From positions 26,422 to 90,421 of the forward strand of contig MNCI01004480.1 in the NCBI GenBank assembly GCA_015680685.1: a DNA stretch of 64,000 bases. The letters run 5' to 3'. The first letter of the stretch is position 1. Every line of letters begins with the position of its first letter. The DNA comes from Gnetum montanum (Eukaryota > Streptophyta > Gnetopsida > Gnetales > Gnetaceae). A program made the translations under genes and the position numbers. Shown in pieces: positions 35,945 through 48,895 of the stretch. The notes beneath the pieces were generated by a model. It saw nothing but the letters and a program-made list of their open reading frames with translations. It made no database searches and was not told where the DNA came from.

Positions 35945-36660
35945 CTTTCAAACCTACCCATTATCAATTTATCATCACCTTCAATCTAAGAATCAGTGTA
36001 GTTAACCCTAAATGATGAATATAACTGGTCCCATTCAATAGAAATGTTGAGCTTCTAGTTGCATCCAAACACATGTCTATTTGAATATGCAAGACTTCTA
36101 ATAAGCCTTGATAGAAGATCATCACTAGACATCTCACAGCCTAAAATTCCTCCTCCAACTAAGAACCCACCACTAACATGTTCAATAACATTTAATGCTA
36201 AATCAACTTTTCATGGATCTCAGGTAGATTGTGGAACAATGCTCACATATTCTATAGTTCCCATGGTTAAAAGAGTTCTAGCATTTCTTCTTCCTTTTTG
36301 CAAAATATAAACCTATCCTTTCTTTATTCTAAGTTACCATAGAAGAATCTCTAGATGAATTTCCCTGTAATTGGCTCACTAGGTTTTCTATCTATAAATC
36401 AAATAGTTATGTTATTCACTTCTACTTCTGACATAATCAATTTAACTATTTCTCTAGAAGCATGTCTACATTAGAAATGTATGCAAATAAGCCTTTTTTT
36501 GCATACCGATTATTAATTGAATTTAATACTTTATCCAAATGTTGAATGTTTACAACTTTCCCATATTTATTGCTAAAAGAATCTTTCATTATTCTTGTTG
36601 TTAGAACATTTGTATCTTTGCAAATCAATCCTCTAAATTTTTGATTCTATTCTACTTGAA
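35945..36660 (-). pseudogene. OEP80: OEP80 (Omp85 family) fragment
   Basis: Reads from a POTRA segment, KDSFSNKYGKVVNIQHLDKV then NNRYAKKGLFAYISNVDML (36580-36450), through VEVNNITI*FIDRKPSEPI (about 36430-36375). It continues to LLTMGTIEYVSIVPQS, VIEHVSGGFLVGGGI and RVNYTDS*IEGDDK (about 36290-35965). This order matches the chloroplast outer-envelope protein OEP80, which inserts beta-barrel proteins into that membrane. The fragment covers the last POTRA region and the start of the barrel. Stops at several Gln, Arg and Trp positions show that it is dead. The blocks join without introns, so it may come from a processed copy. Confidence 0.82.
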
Positions 36661-36723
36661 AAACTAGGTAAATGTCTTCTCTAGTAACCACAATAATAGG
36701 CTTGTATGAAGCAAAGTAGTTGA

Positions 36724-37611
36724 TGATGAGTGATGGAGTAATCCAACACCCAACCATACAAGTCACAGGCATTCACATGCAACTAGATCATAATTCATGG
36801 ATAAGGTGATGTAATTATGATAGAAATTCATTTAAGTTTGAAACCATTATCTTCCCATGTGGATCTAGTGAAGTTTATGTGTATGGTTTAGCTTACCATG
36901 AGGTATATGATATCTAATGTTGTTTGGCCATTGCTACTCCTAGCAAACATGGTAGAACGAAAATAGTTTCTAAGCCTAAATAAAACAATAATCAAATCTA
37001 TTCTATCCTATGGTGATGGATATCCATTCTTGATTTTCCATACACATCTTAGGCTTATGCAATTGTTAGCAGAATTACCAAGTACTTCACTATTGGGTGA
37101 ACTAAGCAATAATACTACTGGGTTATTAAATGGTCACACTTTAGGCTCAAAGTTAATCATATCCATTTTTCATACTAATAATAGTAAAAGTAATGTGCAT
37201 GGAATAGTAAAACATTAACTAGGAAAGCAGTAATTAGTAATCTAAGTGAAACTGGTAAACAATATTCTAAGTAAAGCAACAAACTATAAGAATGTTGCAA
37301 TAGTATGAAATAGCATGATCTTTATTACTAATCACACTTGTGCCCAAGTACAAGATGTTCAAATAAAGGCCCTATTCACTAAGTCACACTGCACTATAGG
37401 CATTCACACTTCTAAGTGCTTAAGAATAAATTCATAAAAATAAACTAAAAGAGTTCTATTGCTACAGAATGCATATTCTTGTGGATTCATGCACCTAAGT
37501 GCTATATTTATAGGCTAGCGTGCATCCTGTGATATCGCATATATGATGACATAGCTTGTGCTATGATATGGAACATATGATATCCTAGTCAAATAAAAAT
37601 TAACTTTATCA
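36724..37611 (-). repeat. 3' LTR of element C (888 bp)
   Basis: On the plus strand it begins TGATGAGTGATGG and ends AACTTTATCA. It is matched along its length by 46381-47268, which is also 888 bp. A minus-strand TATA box (CCTATAAATATAG) is at 37514-37502, about 100 bp from the LTR start. Confidence 0.88.
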
Positions 37612-37624
37612 TACCCCCACAAGC
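37612..37624 (-). other. polypurine tract of C
   Basis: GCTTGTGGGGGTA on the minus strand, next to the LTR start. It has the same GGGGGTA core as in element B. Confidence 0.75.
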
Positions 37625-37789
37625 AATTGGAAACTCATCCTTAAGTTAAAGCAAAATGAAGATAGAGCCCCTTACAAAATTAGAAGGTAGATTTTCATGA
37701 CTAACTTAACTATATACATGACACTTCATGTCATAGTGGTATTTTACAAAAGATAACACAAGTTATGACAAGACAAACTTTAACAAAAA

Positions 37790-40576
37790 TAAAACTTGAT
37801 GTAGCCTATGTAGTGCTTGGTGGTGGTGGCTCCTCCATTGGTTGCTTCCCCTTATTATTAGGCTTTTAAAACTTGTATTTTTTGAACAGTTCCTAAAGCT
37901 TTTCTTCTTCCATTTTGGGTTCATGTACCATTCATGCTTTTTGTGTGATGTGTGATGGAGCTGGTACATCCCTTGGACATGGTAGTTGTGGAAACATCTG
38001 ATTGACTTTAACATAGTAGGCTACAAACTACCTTCTCTCTTCTTTAGATTCCTTAGCCATCTTGTGTAACTCTTGATAATAAAACATTCTTCTAGCCAAG
38101 TTCATTGCAACATCATTCTACCCTTGGTAGCTAGCCTTGACTATTTCTAATTTAGAGTTTGCCACATGAAGCTTCTGTAGAGCATCTTTTCAATTTACAA
38201 ACTCCTTTTTGTATAATGCATATGTGGTTGCTACTTACTATTCAAGCTCCTTTCGAGGCTTGCCTACTGTCAACATGGCCAAGTTATCATAACAAAGGTT
38301 AGCTAACCCCATGTATTCTTTCAAATATTCTACCTACATGTCTTTGTTTTTAATCTCTACTTGGTGGACATGAGCATAACTATCCAAGATGGGTTGCTAG
38401 TCTAGATTTTACACTAATATGGAATTGATATGGGATTTCCCCATCTAGATTTTTTTCTCATTAATTTGTTTATACATGCCCACCTAATCATAGAAGTGTT
38501 CTTTAAGATTTTCATGGTTCTTTGCATCATTCTTCCATGCACTTATCTCTATAGCTAATTTTTATTTGATTGCACATACCTCATCCATTGAGAGGGTTTT
38601 ATTTTCTCTTGCTAAGTGGTTCATATCTTGTTGGACTCTCATCAGTTGTTCTCTTAACTAATGGATGCTCTCCTCAAGGATGTTTTTCTACTTCTCTACA
38701 TTAGTCAACTTGGTATTGTCTGTAGTGAGTTATTTATTTTCTTCTTGTATTGCAGTGAGTGCCTTAGCATGTGCATATATCCGTACTTCTGCTATTGAGG
38801 TATTTCATAGCACTTTCTCCTTTTCATTCTTCATCTACCTATTTTTTTCCATTGGGAAATTGATTTCTTTTGTTCTAAACTACTCAAGCTAGTTAGGCAC
38901 AACATATTGTACAAGGTCTCTATGTTCAACACTCAGGGTTGCAAGCTCTTCCTATAGTATGCAAATTTCATTTTCTGCATGCTCTACCTTGGTTTATGTC
39001 ATAACTAGCTTATCCTTGGTTGTTATTAACTCTAACTACACTACAATGACATTACTTGGGATGTCAAAAAGAGTTTTCATGACTTTCCCAATCTACAGTA
39101 GTTAATCTAGCACATCTTCAGGATTGACAAGAGTGATCGAGATACTAGCTAGCATTTGAGCATCCTTAGTTCTAGTTAGGTCCATTGGTGGCACAATAGG
39201 TACATTAAATGATTCCTTGATATGATATGTGATTACTTCTACTACTCCTACTATATCCTAGCATTACATAACCATGACTATGGCTCCTTCTTCAATTTCA
39301 ACTACCACTTGGAATGATGTAGCATTCCCAAAAATCTACTGTGATCATTCGACCTCTCCTCCTAATTTCAATGATATTTATTCACTAATAGGATTTGTAA
39401 AAACTATTGGCTAAATGACACTATCAATGACCTTGTAAAAATTGGCCTCCTCTCATGTTCCCTAGTTGATGGTTTCTACAATTTATTATAGATGACTCAT
39501 TGATGGCCTATAATCCTACAGTGGTAGTGGTGAAACTTGGTGTTGTTGATGATCTTGCTACTACTATTGTTGATCACTAGTTCTTGCTTACTATTGTTGT
39601 ATAGTAGTTTGTGCAGTTTCCCTAGTGTCTTTTTATTCCTCAACCTAACCCCTCTTTGATAGTGTTGGCTTGAGCATCTTAGCATAGGAAGCATTTTGAG
39701 ATTTCCTAAGGACATCATTAGTGTACCCCAAGATTCTATCAAGTTTTCATAGCTTCTTCATGAGGTAAGAAAATGAAAGTGTTATCTTCCCTATCTCCTT
39801 TTTCTTAAACTGGCTTTGGATTTTCATGAAGTAGAGTCATGTGAGGTTTGTCTTATACTATCCCTTTAGGATCACACTTCCTCTAGCCGTGTATATGGAT
39901 AGTCTATTTAATCTTTTTATAGAAAATAGATTATATGTATCAAATTTGAAATAAATTATCTCTTCAAGAGTTAACTCATTATACTCCCTATTTTCTTATT
40001 TGCCATATGATTCTTTCAACCATAGTTTTCTAGTATCTATATCTAATCTAGTGGATAGATGTGCCACTCTTGCCCCTTCATTGGCCATGTTAAGGGCTTC
40101 AGCTATCTCCTTAACTAAATAGGAAACTAATGCTCTCTCAATATTAAGTGTGGCATCTTCCCCTTTACTATGCTAGAATTGATAGGTCTCCCCCAAATAC
40201 CATTATTTGTTATTTAAAAGCATGGCCATAACAATCATGCTTGAAGTTTCACCCTTACCACTTCCAGAATAATTTCTATAAATGTGTTAGAGTTTACATC
40301 CATGATCACTGTAGTTAGGATGAATTTCTCCAAGATGACTTGGAGGTAATCTGGTAACAGTGTGAGACATTGTCCTTGTGCTTATGGTTCTTCTATCTTC
40401 CATTGGACCAAATGTCCTATAGTAGGAGTTTCTTGATGAATGCTAAAAGATTGAGCCTCCTACTCTGCATGTTCCACTTTTGGATTTTGTTATCCTATTT
40501 GGCCTCTTCCATGGCCTTTGGATCTTTTGCTTGTTGGCCATGAGGGTCACCTTGTTGCTCCTCTCTTCAGGGCCAT
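37790..40576 (-). pseudogene. extra ORF of element C: long coiled-coil protein
   Basis: Starts at the ATG at 40576 (MALKRGATR) and runs to about 37790, with frame changes and many stops at expected Gln codons. The N-terminal part has short Leu/Ile-rich helices (for example NIERALVSYLVKEIAEALNM, about 40150-40090). From about 39010 to 38340 there is a long heptad-type coiled coil (LREQLMRVQQDMNHLAREN and EHAENEICIL). The end is rich in Lys, Glu and Pro (PMEEPPPPSTT). It has the same direction as gag-pro. I recognise no enzyme motif. Its layout (helical body, coiled coil, Pro-rich tail) parallels the D/E ORF, but I cannot show that they are homologous. Confidence 0.55.
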
Positions 40577-42520
40577 CTGCAATCATCAAGGATTTAGGAA
40601 TTATTTAAATGTTTACTCCAATTTTTATAACTTATTTCCATTCTCATACCTTTAATTAGATCAAATTCTTAGCTTACTATGATTGTAGAGTTAGAAAAAG
40701 TTTCAAAAAGAAATTCCATAGGTGTTAATTTCCTGGTAACCCTTCACAATTATCCATTTTGCTCTTCTTTATGGCTCATAATAGTTGGCATGGTTTATTA
40801 AGAGGATTATTTAGGTATTTCTGGCTTGATTTTTATTAAAAAATTTTCTTTTTCCTTATATACTCATATTAAATACCTTTTGGGAATTATAATTTCAACC
40901 GTTAGAAAATTTTGACTTTGATTTTTGTAATATCATGTTAAGCACACCCCCACAACTAAGTTGAGAGCTCTATGGTCAACAAGGTTCAAGAATCATTGAA
41001 ATTCGAGCTATGAGGGTAGAGTTATGAGGGTTTGAAGTTGGGAGGTCAAAGCGCTTAGTTTGGAAGAAAAAATGGCAAAAACTCTCCCTTCTTCAAAGGA
41101 TACAAATGAAAAATTTTGCCAAGTCCCCATGGTATTTATACTTTTATGCACTATGGTATCAAAGATCCAATATCAAAGGGGCTTCAATATCAGAGATGAA
41201 ATTTTCAAATTTTTCATTGATGTTTGCTTGAAACAAATGAGTTAGTTTTAATATTGGAAAGTTATGAAACATTTTTAGAGTGTTTTGGGCTAGGAATGAT
41301 GCATATTTTCCAAGAATTTGGCATAGAAAGTGCATCAAGAAGGCATATTAGGTAATGAAAGTTCATTAAGTGTTGATAAGATGGATGAGATGGGTAATGA
41401 ATTCTTATTGTATGAACAAATATATTGAATTATAAGTGAAGTTTTTATGGACATTTATTATTGTTGGAAGGCTCAATTTGATGTGGAATTGCTTGCTAGA
41501 TATAAGATACAATACTTATACAAGTAGATCCTCACCAAAGCAGGCTCCAACCCTTAGTGTCCTTGTATAACCACATCTAAATGTATCCCTAGGCACTCAA
41601 GGAGTTGAATCTAATGCATATCTATTTAGCAAAGCACACATGTTAGCATCACCAAGGTGGAAAAATATCACTATGCTACATAAAACCATAAGTTATAATT
41701 ATTCATATAGTGAGATGAGATGGTCTTAAAAGGGATTGTAGAAATAGGGATGTGAGGTGTCTTACCATAGGCATAATGAATTCTTCTATTTTATTAGTGG
41801 TTAAAGTAATCATTAGCCTTTCTGTCCAAGATTCAAACCAAGTCCAAACCACACTCTAGTGACATCATATTGTTTTATCTCTTGGAGGCACAACTATAAG
41901 ACTAACAACATTGCAAGGAGTATTACCACTTGGTGTATTGTCCAAGGGAGGAGTTTATTTATTGCATGATTTATTATTATTATTATTTGATTCTTAAGAA
42001 GCCACCTACTTGCAAGCATGGGTAAGATGTCTTTCCAGTGGGATCCCTAGAAATTTATTCTATGCATGAGCTTTATTTTTGGCTATGTCAATCTTACGAG
42101 ATGACTACCTTTAGGCATGGGTAACATGTCTTTCAAGTGACATGATAAGGTAGCACTTATTTTACTCTTACTCCCATTTTTGTTAGATCTACAAGAATAT
42201 AATACAACCTAAGCAACAAGATAGAACTTATAGCTATAATCCAATAGAATTCACAAATCTCCTTGATGTCACACCCTTAAAATTCTCACTTGGTTCTTCA
42301 CTTTTTAGTCCAAGAATAATGATCAAAATTTTATTCTTGGTTTTATGATGGAAGAAACATAATTATGGCCATAGTAAGAACCTCTTATTAATGGAATGGA
42401 TGGATGAATTTTGTGGTCTCACTGTGCAAATAAGTAGTCCCTTATGACTTGATAACATAGGAAAATCTTCACCTTATTAGACAACATCTTTCCTTATTCT
42501 TAATGTGTTTTATTAGCAAT
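40577..42520. other. non-coding middle of element C
   Basis: No coding match on either strand. It includes a TTA microsatellite at about 41968-41990. This is where pol would be expected in a full element. Confidence 0.5.
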
Positions 42521-42780
42521 CAAAATTATTTATAAAGAAAATGAAAAGAGAGCATGAAAAAGATGAAAAAGATAGCAACAATGGAAAAGGATTTAAAGAA
42601 TGAGAAATGTTAAAAGAATGAAAATTATTAAAGAATGGGAAAATGTCAAAGAACTAAGAAATTGTTAAGAAATTGAAAAGTGTAAAAAAATGAAAAAAAT
42701 GTATCAAGAAATGTGAAAAAGCATAACAAGAAACTAGAAAATTTAAATAATTGTAAAAAAAATTGAAAAGTAATTATTAA
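42521..42780. repeat. A-rich low-complexity tract
   Basis: Irregular GAAAAAGATGAAAAAG and AAATTG(A)AAAG words over about 250 bp, next to the end of the gag-pro ORF. Confidence 0.6.
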
Positions 42781-43650
42781 CTCTTGAATGAGGATGAGAT
42801 ATCTCCCCCACGTTTGAACTCATGGGCAAGTTTTCGAAAAATGCACCCTAGTTCCCCTGAATCATACACTTGAGGTTTCTCACTTACCATCCTAAATGAT
42901 TTAGTTTTTATATTATCATCCCATGTAATTATGATAGTAATTAAATTTTTATCATCTAAGTCCTTAGTTCCTCTTTTTGTTGGCATATGATTGGTTGAGT
43001 ATTTTCATTTATAAGTTCTTAGTTGGGGTTATTTTCTTAAAAGAAGAGTTAATAAGTAGTTAAGATTGTTCTATGCATGTTTTGGGTAATTTAACAACCT
43101 TAGTTATTGGCCACTAGGTGTCTTCTAGTTTACTAACCCCTACTCTCTCTTGTGCACACACTTATTTTTGACATTTATTATGGACTAGTGTAATGACTAT
43201 GCTGACATTCTGGAAGGTCGGTCCACAACTGCATCCTTCTTTATTAGTAGTAATGCAAGGAATATTTTGTGAATGTATGGCTTTGTGCTTATCTTCCTTA
43301 GAGATGTTGATAGAAAAGTCTCTCATGTTTAACTTAGCATCCATTGTGCTAAGCCATGCACTCTCCATTATGATTGAAAATTCCTTGTTATTATTTTTCT
43401 TGTCAATAACAAAAAAGTCTGCTAGATATGACCATACATTAACAATGGTCACCACATATTCTATTTATCCCAAAGGAATGGTGACAGATTGATCTACAAG
43501 CTCTAACCAAATGTTGTACTTCTTTAAGGTTGGTAGGTTCCATGCTTTGTATGTTTCTAGAGAAATCAAGTTGACTTTGGAACTTGAATCTAGTAGAGCC
43601 TTGCATGATAGATTTCTAGCTACTCATAGATAAATCAAAGGAACTCTTAG
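42777..43650 (-). pseudogene. aspartic protease and end of gag-pro, element C
   Basis: The active-site block reads ALLDSSSKVNLIS: Asp-Ser-Ser at 43590-43582 in place of Asp-Ser-Gly. The flap-side block reads IIMESAWLSTMDA (B has IIMGRAWLSTINA). The tail IPCITTNKEGCSC matches B. The reading ends with a basic/acidic piece at 42986-42777 (TKRGTKDLDDKNLI). Confidence 0.75.
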
Positions 43651-43659
43651 ATTCATTAT

Positions 43660-46246
43660 TTTCTTGGGAAGTGTTCTTACCTTGATTCAATTTAATACTA
43701 TCTATGTTAGCATGATAGTCTACGTGTTCATACTTGATGATAGTGAAAGCTTGTTGTTTCTAGTAGGATCTTCCATAAAAGAATTTTTATTTAATGAAGT
43801 TTCAACTCTACTAGCCTTTTTTAGACTTATCCTAAAGAAAGGACATTTCTTTGATTGACCTTGAGTGTTGCTGGTAAGATCCTCTATCTGTATATTCACC
43901 ATCCTTGTAACTTTTCTCTACTACGATTGTGATGGTAGTTCCCCCTACATTAGAGGAGGTGGCCCTAGTGGTAAAGGATTCAGATGCTAGTTTGAATCAA
44001 TTGTTGATGGATGCCTATACAAGTTTGGATCTATTCTTGGAGGCATTGGTCTATGCTACTTAGTTGGGTAATATTATGTAGTTTGGAAAGGATCATTTCT
44101 GTGAGAGATTGGACATTGTACAAATATCCATATTGATCTAGTTGCCTGATGGATATTATTAGTGAGGTGGTTGCATGACCCATAATTGGGATTATTGCCA
44201 CTAATGATAGTACTACTCTTATGGTTGTGGGTAGGCTCCACTAGGATAGTATGTTGGTTGGAAGGTTTTCCTATAGTTACCTTGAGGATAAGGTAACCTT
44301 CTAGGCATTTTTTTATTAACAAATCTAGGATCAACTGCATATGCCCCTATTTCTTTTAAATGTGCCATTACTGGACAACATCCCTTGGGATGTTCATATT
44401 GGCAATAGGCACATCCTTCCTCATCAGTGAAGCTTGTGTCTAAACACTCAACCACTAAAGCCACTTGGTCCTTTCATCCAAAATATTTCTTCTTTTTCTT
44501 ATCCTTGACTCTTTCAAAATCTTGCTTTGTTCTCTCCTCCATAATTTTCAATGTTGTTGCAAATTTTTCATCAATTAAGTTCCACATTTTTTCAACTTTT
44601 GCTACAATGTTAGTTATAGATTTATGAATTGGTAGAGTCTTCTTTTGAATTACCTATTCCAAGGTTTCTTCCTCTTAAGTATCACAAAATCTTGCTTTCT
44701 TTTTCTAATAGATGAATCCCTATTATATTCTTCCACTAATTCCCTCTTTCTTAACTTTCCTTCTTCCTTCGCCACTTGGTCAATCAATCTCTAGATTTGA
44801 TAGACAATCATTTCAAATAATTAGCCTTGGGCATAAACCCCAAGGATCTCTCTAGTCTTGCTCTATAACCCATCTACAATGTGCTTAACTATTCCTATTG
44901 TGAGAAACCATGGCCTAAACATATGTGCAATAGTAAATAGTACCTGGCCATTGCTACATCAAAGGTTTCATGAGGCCCTTACTTTAATCCTTAGATTTTT
45001 TCCTTACATTGGACACCCATGAGTAGGTTTGATATTTGTCATTGAAAATCTCTATTATGATACTTCATCTTTTGATCAATTCAGGTTTGATTGATCTGCA
45101 CTAGGTCTCAACATCTTTCACAAGTGTTTGTGGGAACAACTTCAACTTCTACTAATCACTTTCAATGTTTTGTAGGGTGAAGGCATCATGGAATGCTTGG
45201 AGGTGTTGTTGTGGATTAGCATTATAACCAGCTTCAAATATTGGCATGTTATTCATATCAAGCCACTTGATATTGTTGTTTATCATGTGCTTAGTTGGTA
45301 TATGTATAGCTTCTTGGATGTTGATCATGTTATGGGTTGTCATTAGGGGTTCATCATCATGATTAGGTTTGTGTGCTTTATTGTAGAAGTATCCTCTTAT
45401 GTTCTCATACCTTTCTTGGTCCTCTCATTGATCCCTTTGTCTTCTTTGTCCATAGTCTTCATCTTCTATATCAGAGTGCCTTGGATGGTAATCATGACAA
45501 TCACAAGTCCTTCTTTACTCCCTGTCATGGTCTCAATACCTTTGTCTTCTTTTATTAGAGTTCATTGATGATCGTGATGATGAGCATGCAGTAGTAGGAG
45601 AATGATGTCATCTTTTCCTCCTTTCATGACTCTAGTATTCTCCTCTATAGGATCCAACATAAACTCTTAGCCTTAAGTCCTGCTTATACTTGGAGCCAGA
45701 AGCCTCCCTCTTAGGTATCTCTACTAGAATAGAATGTAGTTGAACTTTGATAGGTTTCTCAAGTCTAATGATAGGTGTTTTTAAGGCTCTTCATGATTCT
45801 AGTAGAGTTGGTTTTTGATAAATGCATCAACATTGAGTTCTTCCAAGAAAATAGAAGTGTTAACTTGCTTTTCTTTTTGTGTACATGTTTCACTTTCATG
45901 GTAGCATCTCTTCTTATCTACTTCTTTGTGGGTTCATAGGTCCCTACCATGTGCTTAGTCACATGGTACCCTTCTAGTATTTGGTTCAAATTCATTTTTC
46001 TTAAGGTAGTTTGGAGAATATTAAATGTTGCTCAATTTTGGGGTAGGACTATGTTGTCTTATATGTCTCTCCATCTCATTTGATTATCTTGATGAAAGAT
46101 GAAAGCAAAATCCAGATGATAAGAATAAGTGTGAGCATATGTAATTCTTGTTTACATCAAGATCCCCATTATTCTTCATCATTGATTCTGTCATTATCCC
46201 TTTTTGTCTCTTTGGTGGGTGATGATGTATCCTTGTTTGAAGCCAT
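43660..46246 (-). pseudogene. gag of element C (Athila-like)
   Basis: Starts at the ATG at 46246 (MASNKDTSSPTKETKRDND). The core at 45343-45152 reads LDMNNMPIFEAGYNANPQQH, nearly the same as in B. The zinc-knuckle-like CAYCQYEHPKGCC lies at about 44419-44381, followed by PRRLPYPQ and YYPSG as in B. It is more mutated than B. Confidence 0.75.
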
Positions 46247-46361
46247 GTTGTGATTTAAGACATTTTTTTAAGTGTGATTAATTATTTAGGTTATGAATTT
46301 TAACTTTTAATTATAATACAACAAACTTTATGAAATCGATTAGTCAACATACGTTGACTTG

Positions 46362-46379
46362 TCCCTGGCAACAATGCTA
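46362..46379 (-). other. primer binding site of C (decayed tRNA-Asp type)
   Basis: The minus strand reads TAGCATTGTTGCCAGGGA next to the LTR, aligned with TGGCACCATTGCCGGGGA of B. Confidence 0.65.
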
Positions 46380-46380
46380 A

Positions 46381-47268
46381 TGATGAGTAGTGGAGAAATC
46401 CAACACCTAACCATATAAGTCATAGGTGTTCACGTGTGACTAGAACATAATCTGTGGATGAGGCAATGTAATTATTCTAGAAATTGGTTTAATTTTGAGA
46501 CTATTATCTTCTCATGTTAAGCTAGTGAAGTCTATGTGTATGGTTTAGCTCATTGTGAATTATATGATATCAAATGTTGTTTGGTCATTGCTACTCCTAG
46601 CAAACATGATGGAATGAAAATAGTTTCTAAGTCTAAGTAAAATAATAAACAAATATATTCTATTCTATGGTGATGGATATCTATTCTTTATTTTTTGTAT
46701 ACATCTTAGGCTTATGTAACCACTACTGGGATTACCAAGTGCTTCACTCCTAGGTGAATCAAGTGATAATACTACTAGGTTACCAAATGATCATACTTTA
46801 TGCTTTAATTCAATCATATCCATTCCACATACTAACAATAGTAAAAGTAATGTGAATGAAATAGTAAAACATTAACTAGGAAAGTAGTAATCATTAGTCT
46901 AAGTGAAAATGGTATACATTATTCTAAGTAAAGCAGTAAACTAGAAGAATGCTACAATAATATGAAATAGCTTGATCTTTATTACTAGTTACACTTGTGC
47001 CAAAGTACAAGATGTTCAAATAAAGACTCCATTCACTAAGTCACACTACACTGTGGGTATTCACACTTCTAAGTGCTTAAGACTAAATTCATGAAAATAA
47101 ACTAAAAGAGTTATGTTACTATGGAATGAAACTTCTTGTAGATTCATGTGTCTAAGTGTTGTATTTATAGGTTGGCATGCATCCTATGATATTTCATATA
47201 CAATAACATAGCTTCTTCTACAATATTGGATCTACAATATCATAGCCAAAGAAAAATTGACTTTATTA
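46381..47268 (-). repeat. 5' LTR of element C (888 bp)
   Basis: Begins TGATGAGTAGTGG on the plus strand and ends GACTTTATTA. It is collinear with 36724-37611, and a minus-strand TATA (CCTATAAATAC) is at about 47171-47161. Confidence 0.88.
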
Positions 47269-48056
47269 GCTACTTTCAAGGACACTACACACATCTCCTA
47301 TACTTCTTGAATTGTAAGCATAGAATTAGGCTGCATAACTTTAAGGAACTTAGGGTGACATTTAGAAGTTCTATATTATCAAGCTCCTCATCATCTTTAT
47401 TTTGTACTAGGACATCACTTATCAAAATCCTATTCACCTATTTTGTCAACCTTGTACCACTACCACTAGCCATGCTACTTTTCTGCTACATCAACCCCAC
47501 TATTTCTTGAGATGAAAAAGTAGTAGTTGAAGAAGAAACATCATAAGGAGAATAATAAAAATCTTGCATCCTAATATCCTCCTTGTCTTCATTGCCATTT
47601 GTAGAGTTTTGAAGCACTAAAGAAAAGGATTAAAATAAATTGTTTGGATTCCAATGTGCATGAGGGTACAATTTTGGAGTGGAATGAGCTAGGTCACTCC
47701 ATAAGCATTTTTCTTTATAGATGTGATCTTTACTTACATCAAGTAATGTAAATTAGGATAATTTTTGCTAGAGCCTTCTATGATTATTTCTAAAAGTATT
47801 GAGATCATTAAGCCTTACTAACAACCAAGAAATGTGAAAAATCTATGGCCATGTGCCTAGTTCAATGCTATACTCTATATGCAAAGGACATTGGAGGAAA
47901 TTTAATAATAGACTTATGCAATATATTAATCAAATGGATCTCATCAAGAGCCATCTCAACTCCTTTGGGCATTGTCTCCATACATTTGTATGTTGTATAT
48001 TGCTACACATGAATCCTCTACCTTTACACCATGTGCTATTGCTGCAAGTTGCTAGT
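47269..48056. other. no gene recognised
   Basis: Mixed sequence. The frame at 47853-48062 precedes an LTR-like block and could be retroelement 3' coding remains, but no copia or gypsy motif is clear. Confidence 0.3.
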
Positions 48057-48384
48057 TGTTAAATGTGTTTAATTGTTAAACATGTCTTTTTGTTTAACCT
48101 AAGTCTTTAGGAACTATCCTTAGTAATTTAGTTGCTATTTTCTTTGTTTAGAAGTTGCTTCATATTTGGATTTAGTTGCTATTTTCTTTATTTAGAAGTT
48201 TCTTCATATTAGGATTTAGTTGCTATTTTCCATTGATGTATTTGACTATTTAAAGGCCATTATCAGTTGAATAAGAATGTGAAATTTAGTTGCCTTTATT
48301 TGCCCCTATTTTGTTCTGTTTTGTTTTCTTTTCTTTATTTGATGCTACCAGTGCATAGCTTTAGAGGCTAACACTAGCCCAACA
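48057..48384 (+). mobile_element. LTR-like block, probably copia solo LTR (about 330 bp)
   Basis: Begins TGTTAAATGTG and ends AGCCCAACA (TGTT...AACA). It has CTATTTAAAGG near 48248 as a TATA candidate and a T-rich start region. It includes a 45-bp duplicated piece (next entry). No target duplication was found. Confidence 0.4.
48127..48236. repeat. 45-bp tandem repeat, 2.4 copies
   Basis: TTTAGTTGCTATTTTCTTTR starts each unit (near 48127, 48172 and 48217), with TTTAGAAGTTxCTTCATAT in the middle. Confidence 0.7.
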
Positions 48385-48389
48385 AACCT

Positions 48390-48895
48390 CCTCACCACTA
48401 TCGTTGTCATTCTACCATCCTCACATGCATGTTGCTTGCCTACCATCATGCAATAGTAAAATCCTTGAATCAATTTTGCTACCATCATGTGGCTTTTCTA
48501 CTGAAACCCTTAGCACTTTATCTTGCCTCTACCTAATCTAGCCATCCCAAAACTAATAGCAAGGCCTTCATTTAGTATTGTGGCCATTTCCAAAAAAATC
48601 CTAGCATGCATTCCCTACTATTATGAAAATCCCCCATGTTGCTACAACTTTGTTGCAACCTTCTCACACCCCTGCTTAGCTATAGAAACCCTCATTGTTG
48701 TGTAACATGTGATGTGTCTTCGGCTACCTACTATTCTTCCCCATCATGACTGCCAATGATTGAGATCTTGGATGTTGAAGTAGAAACTTGGAAAATAGAA
48801 AATTTTAACCATCTAGTTTACACTTTCAACTCTTAGCTATATGCTAGGGAAGGCCTTGAAATAAGCCTAGATGATGACTAGTTCAAATTAGAAGA
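48390..48895. other. no gene recognised
   Basis: C-rich compared with its surroundings (48390-48720). The frame at 48523-48705 does not resemble a known protein. Confidence 0.35.

Larger units (their letters stand above)
36724..47268 (-). mobile_element. element C: gag-protease element with coiled-coil extra ORF
   Basis: 10.5 kb, minus strand. From right to left: LTR, primer site, gag, protease, 2 kb non-coding with an A-rich low-complexity block, an extra ORF, purine tract, LTR. Gag and protease are clear relatives of those in B, and the purine tract and primer site agree too. No RT or integrase is visible, so C is also non-autonomous. No matching target duplication was found outside the LTRs (GTTGA on the left, GCTAC on the right). 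Confidence 0.82.

Noticed and set aside
36059-36310. 83-codon plus-strand frame
   Set aside because: It is the reverse strand of the OEP80 fragment.
40577-42520. hidden pol in the middle of element C
   Set aside because: No RT, RNase H or integrase block was visible in any frame.
43193-43492. 99-codon plus-strand frame
   Set aside because: It is the reverse strand of the element C protease, whose motifs are clear.
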